Position numbers and translations under genes: made by a program. 59,853 nt of DNA, from NCBI GenBank assembly GCA_036268875.1, contig DATATI010000052.1, positions 1 to 59,853 of the forward strand, read 5' to 3'. Position 1 is the stretch's first letter; each line of letters starts with the position of its first letter. This document shows positions 55,523-59,853 of the stretch, piece by piece. Under the pieces are notes generated by a model. That model did no database searches. It saw only the letters and a list, made by a program, of their open reading frames with translations, and was not told where the DNA came from. Source of the DNA: Polyangia bacterium. Lineage in GTDB: Bacteria; Myxococcota_A; Polyangia; Fen-1088.

Positions 55523-55764
55523 TTCTCCTTGGTGGTCGCCGCCGGCGCGGTCGCCGGAGCAGCTTGGCGCAGGCGTTCCGCCAGCACGGTGTTCACCCGC
55601 GCGATGTCGCGGCGGGCCTGGCGGATCAGCATGGTGTTCTCCAGCTGATTGGTGTTTTTCTTGAGGCGATTCTGGAACAGATCCTCGGCCAGTTTCTTCG
55701 CCGTGCGGCCGAGCTCGTCCGGATCGTTGCCGCGAAGATCCTTGGCCCGCAGGTGCTTGCTCAT
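55519..55764 (-). CDS. rpmC: 50S ribosomal protein L29
   Basis: An 81-residue helical-hairpin protein: [43 protein letters not shown] at 55764 overlaps the rplP stop (ATGA). The Ala/Thr-rich tail of about 15 residues is longer than usual. Confidence 0.95.
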   Translation of the reverse strand: MSKHLRAKDLRGNDPDELGRTAKKLAEDLFQNRLKKNTNQLENTMLIRQARRDIARVNTVLAERLRQAAPATAPAATTKEK

Positions 55765-56177
55765 AACACCTGCTCCCGACCGACGAACCGGGTCTGCACG
55801 GACAGCTTGTGCTCGGCCAGGTGGAACGCCTCGCGGGCCAGCGTCTCTTGCACGCCGTCGAGCTCGTACATCACGCGGCCAGGCTTGACCACGGCCACCC
55901 ACTCCTCCGGGTTGCCCTTTCCTTTACCCATCCGGGTTTCGGCAGGCTTCTTCGAGATGGGCTTGTCGGGGAAGATCCGGATGTAAAGCTTCCCACCACG
56001 CTTGACGTGACGGGAGATGGCGATGCGCGCCGCCTCGATCTGTCGCGAGGTGATGAACCCGCAGGACATCGCCTGCAAGCCGTACTCGCCGAAGACAACT
56101 TGCGTGGCGCCCTTGGAAACGCCGCGCATCTTGCCCTTTTGCTTCTTACGCCACTTAACTTTTTTGGGAGCGAGCAT
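55761..56177 (-). CDS. rplP: 50S ribosomal protein L16
   Basis: A 138-residue protein near the peptidyl-transferase centre: [60 protein letters not shown]. Normal length and position after rpsC. Confidence 0.97.
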   Translation of the reverse strand: MLAPKKVKWRKKQKGKMRGVSKGATQVVFGEYGLQAMSCGFITSRQIEAARIAISRHVKRGGKLYIRIFPDKPISKKPAETRMGKGKGNPEEWVAVVKPGRVMYELDGVQETLAREAFHLAEHKLSVQTRFVGREQVL

Positions 56178-56186
56178 GGATAACCT

Positions 56187-56834
<648 letters not shown>

Positions 56835-56852
56835 CTAAATCGCCTTTTCCTT

Positions 56853-57185
56853 TTACTCGGGGATATCGACCACGACCGTCACGTGCGACGTGCGGCTGTT
56901 GATCCGGTTCGCGCGGCCCATCGATCGTGCCATCCAGCGCTTTTGCACCGGGCCGCAGTCGATGGCCACCTGCGTGACCACCAGCTTGTCGGCGTCGGCC
57001 TTTTCATTTTCCGTCGCGTTGGCGATCGCCGAACCAAGCACCTTGGTCAGCATCACCGCGGCCTTGCGGCGCTGCAGCTTCAGGATCGACAGCGCGTCGT
57101 TCGCCGAGCGGCCGCGGATCATGTCGGCCACCGCCCGCACCTTGCGCGGCGACTCGCGGAAGCGTCTCAAAATTGCCCGTGCCAT
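56853..57185 (-). CDS. rplV: 50S ribosomal protein L22
   Basis: A 110-residue protein lining the exit tunnel: RFRESPRKVRAVADMIRGRS, VLGSAIANATENEKADADKL, MARSMGRANRINSRTSHVTV. Normal length. Confidence 0.97.
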   Translation of the reverse strand: MARAILRRFRESPRKVRAVADMIRGRSANDALSILKLQRRKAAVMLTKVLGSAIANATENEKADADKLVVTQVAIDCGPVQKRWMARSMGRANRINSRTSHVTVVVDIPE

Positions 57186-57198
57186 GGTCGCGTCTCCT

Positions 57199-57519
<321 letters not shown>

Positions 57520-57542
57520 TTCTTCTCCTTGGACCTGGCGCC

Positions 57543-58376
57543 TTACGACTTCTTGCCGCGTCGCTTGATGATCATCGAATCGGTCCGCTTGTTCTCCCGG
57601 GTCTTGAGGCCCTTCGACAGCTGACCCCACGGCGAACAGGGATGCCGACCGCCGGACGAACGGCCTTCGCCGCCGCCCATCGGGTGATCGACCGGGTTCA
57701 TGGTGACGCCCCGGTTGTGCGGGCGGCGACCCTTCCAGCGCGTGCGGCCGGCCTTGCCGATGTGCACGCTGCCGTGCTCGATGTTGCCGACCTGGCCGAT
57801 GGTGGCCCGGCAGTCGAGGTGGACGCGACGAACCTCGCCCGACGGCAAGCGCACCTGGCCCCAGTCGCCTTCCTTCGCCATCACCTGCGCGCCAACGCCG
57901 GCCGACCGGCAAAGCTGCGCGCCACCCAGGATCTTGAGCTCGATGTTGTGGATGGTGGTGCCGAGCGGAATGAAACGGATGGGCAGGTTGTTGCCCGGCT
58001 TGATGTCCGCGTTGCGCGACGACACCACGGTGTCGCCGACGCTGAGGCCGTCAGGACACAGGATGTAGGCCTTTTCGCCGTCGACGTAGTGAAGCAGGGC
58101 GATGCGCGCGGTGCGGTTCGGATCGTATTCAATCGACGCCACCTTGCCCGGCACGCCGACCTTGTTGCGACGAAAGTCGATGATGCGGAAGCGCCGCTTG
58201 TGGCCGCCGCCGCGAAAACGGCTGGTGATGCGACCGTAATGGTTGCGCCCGCCGGTGCGGTTCATCTTCTCGGTCAGCGACTTTTCGGGGGCGTTCCCCT
58301 GCGTCAGCTCGGAGAAATCCGGCGAGACGCGGCCGCGGCTGCCTGGCGTGGTGGGATTGTGCGGACGAAGACCCAT
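57543..58376 (-). CDS. rplB: 50S ribosomal protein L2
   Basis: A 277-residue protein needed for peptidyl transfer: [40 protein letters not shown], the end [20 protein letters not shown] carries the conserved His of the peptidyl-transferase region. It overlaps nothing; rplW ends 3 bases before. Confidence 0.97.
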   Translation of the reverse strand: MGLRPHNPTTPGSRGRVSPDFSELTQGNAPEKSLTEKMNRTGGRNHYGRITSRFRGGGHKRRFRIIDFRRNKVGVPGKVASIEYDPNRTARIALLHYVDGEKAYILCPDGLSVGDTVVSSRNADIKPGNNLPIRFIPLGTTIHNIELKILGGAQLCRSAGVGAQVMAKEGDWGQVRLPSGEVRRVHLDCRATIGQVGNIEHGSVHIGKAGRTRWKGRRPHNRGVTMNPVDHPMGGGEGRSSGGRHPCSPWGQLSKGLKTRENKRTDSMIIKRRGKKS

Positions 58377-58379
58377 GGC

Positions 58380-58709
58380 TTAGACCCCTTCGAAGAACTC
58401 GATGTTCTGACCAGCGGCGATGGTGACGATGGCTTTCTTCCAGTTCGACCGCTTGCCGGTGAACCGCCCCATCCGCTTTTCCTTGCCGCGCACCACGGTG
58501 GTGCGCACCGCCAGCACGTCGACGTTCCACAACTTCTCGACGGCGTGTCGAATCTCGACCTTGTTGGCGTCGCGGGCCACTTCGAACAGCAGCTGCGGCT
58601 TGGTCGACTCGGGCGAGGCTTCGCTGTCGGCGCCGCCGCCGGTCTCTTTGAGCCGCGTGCCCTTCTCGGTCAGCAGCGGTCGCTTGATGATTTGCTCTGG
58701 TGGGCGCAT
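58380..58709 (-). CDS. rplW: 50S ribosomal protein L23 with short insert
   Basis: A 109-residue tunnel-exit protein that docks SRP and trigger factor. [19 protein letters not shown], then a Gly/Ser/Glu insert of about 15 residues ([15 protein letters not shown]) before [20 protein letters not shown]. The end is canonical. Confidence 0.96.
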   Translation of the reverse strand: MRPPEQIIKRPLLTEKGTRLKETGGGADSEASPESTKPQLLFEVARDANKVEIRHAVEKLWNVDVLAVRTTVVRGKEKRMGRFTGKRSNWKKAIVTIAAGQNIEFFEGV

Positions 58710-58729
58710 GAGATGACTCCCGACGTTTC

Positions 58730-59374
58730 CTACGAGGCCGCCGCCGCGTCAGCTTCCGGCTGCACGCGCTGCTCGATTTCCTTGATGGCGCTGGCTGCGA
58801 TGACGAGGCCCGGGTGATTGAGGATGTCGTAGACGTTCAACCCCTCGGGCGGCAGATACTTCGAGGCCGCCAAGTTTCGCGCCGACTTGGACAGGTTGGC
58901 GTTGGTCTTCGAATCGATGACCACCGCCGACTCCACGCCCAGCGTCTTCAGGATCGACGCCAGCGTCTTCGTCTTCGGCGCGTCAAAGCTGAGCTTGTCG
59001 ACGACGATCAGCTTTTTCTCCTGCACGCGCAGCGACAGCGCGCTGGCCAGCGCGGCGCGCTTGACCTTCTTCGGCACGGTGTAGCTGTAGTCGCGCGGGT
59101 GCGGCCCGAAGACCTTGCCGCCGCCGACGTGGTTGGGGGCGCGGCTTGAACCTTGACGAGCGTTGCCGGTGCCCTTCTGCTTGTACGGCTTCTTGCCGCC
59201 GCCGCGCACGTTGGCGCGCGTCTTGGTCGAGTGCGTGCCGGCGCGCTTGGCCGCCTGCTGCGCCTTCACCATCTCCCACAAGAGGTGCTCTTTGACCTTG
59301 GTGCCGAAGACGGCGTCGGCCAGCGCGGCCTGGCCGACCTTCCTGCCCTGGATGTCTACAATGTCGATCTGCAT
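58730..59374 (-). CDS. rplD: 50S ribosomal protein L4
   Basis: A 214-residue protein: [40 protein letters not shown] form the tunnel loop, and the globular part is normal. In bacteria rplC lies directly upstream; here rpsJ ends 21 bases before this ATG, so rplC is missing from the cluster. Confidence 0.97.
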   Translation of the reverse strand: MQIDIVDIQGRKVGQAALADAVFGTKVKEHLLWEMVKAQQAAKRAGTHSTKTRANVRGGGKKPYKQKGTGNARQGSSRAPNHVGGGKVFGPHPRDYSYTVPKKVKRAALASALSLRVQEKKLIVVDKLSFDAPKTKTLASILKTLGVESAVVIDSKTNANLSKSARNLAASKYLPPEGLNVYDILNHPGLVIAASAIKEIEQRVQPEADAAAAS

Positions 59375-59395
59375 GGCTTCGCTCCGTCGCTTTCG

Positions 59396-59697
<302 letters not shown>

Positions 59698-59701
<4 letters not shown>

Positions 59702-59853
59702 TTCGCCTTTACCTCGTCCGGGTGAATCTTGGTGACGACGCCGGCGCCGACGGTCTTGCCACCTTCGCGAATGGCGAAGCGCAGACCTTCCTCGCAAGCG
59801 ATCGGCGTGATGAGCTCGATGTCCAGGTTGATGTTGTCGCCCGGCATCACCAT
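59698..59853 (-). CDS. tuf: Elongation factor Tu, C-terminal part only
   Basis: Fifty-one residues of the last EF-Tu domain are visible: [20 protein letters not shown], then [29 protein letters not shown]. Both blocks are EF-Tu hallmarks. The gene is cut by the window edge, and its TGA overlaps the rpsJ start, so tuf and rpsJ are co-transcribed. Confidence 0.95.

Overview
The window is strongly GC-rich and reads as chromosomal DNA of a myxobacterium-like member of Myxococcota (Deltaproteobacteria in the older sense). The reasons are lipoproteins with GSGG-type spacers, a pseudo-receiver/DUF4388 (PATAN)/J-domain protein, a large MalT-like ATPase with a C-terminal domain common in such genomes, many GTG starts, and ATGA/GTGA gene overlaps. 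The phylum is an inference from gene style; no 16S gene is present.

Layout. (1) 1-8.4 kb is accessory: the 3' end of a hypothetical gene, a Fur-family regulator, a decayed CDF metal transporter, a 1094-residue ATPase, and a small stress-type cluster (short exported peptide, OsmC-like protein, exported double-AhpD-domain protein) with a repeated promoter-like element. (2) 6.9-16.8 kb is a heavy-metal efflux island: a Cys-rich exported protein divergent from czcD, a small Cys-rich membrane protein, a CzcC/CzcB/CzcA (CusCBA-type) RND system, and a lipoprotein ending in a Peptidase_S74-type chaperone domain. (3) 16.8-29.1 kb is mixed metabolism and envelope: a hemerythrin protein, GAPDH, a GlxA-type regulator, an OprB-like porin pair, an isochorismatase-fold protein, an ECF sigma factor with a TPR tail, an SDR, alanine dehydrogenase and a GST. 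(4) 29.2-44.2 kb is one long minus-strand run: a type III/flagellar export gate (FliO, FliP, FliQ, FliR), three envelope genes, a FlhB/SctU protein that stops exactly where the NPTH autocleavage loop should be, and then galU, priA, the PATAN/J protein, fmt, rsmB, rpe and yheT, nearly all within a few bases of each other. (5) 44.2-59.85 kb is a PilZ gene followed by the minus-strand ribosomal supercluster, read from tuf to rplQ.

How the genes work together. The ribosomal cluster follows the standard S10-spc-alpha order (tuf, rpsJ, rplD, rplW, rplB, rpsS, rplV, rpsC, rplP, rpmC, rpsQ, rplN, rplX, rplE, rpsN, rpsH, rplF, rplR, rpsE, rpmD, rplO, secY, adk, map, rpmJ, rpsM, rpsK, rpsD, rpoA, rplQ). 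rplC (L3) is missing between rpsJ and rplD, and infA is not between map and rpmJ. rpsN (59 aa) and rpmJ (37 aa) are present although very short. The metal island supplies efflux from the cytoplasm (CzcD) and across the envelope (CzcCBA), plus secreted Cys-rich proteins that could bind metal.

The most interesting candidate system is the export gate embedded in a housekeeping operon, with its own lipoprotein, outer-membrane protein and exported protein and a naturally C-terminally truncated switch protein. No tRNA, rRNA, CRISPR array, insertion sequence or prophage was recognised.
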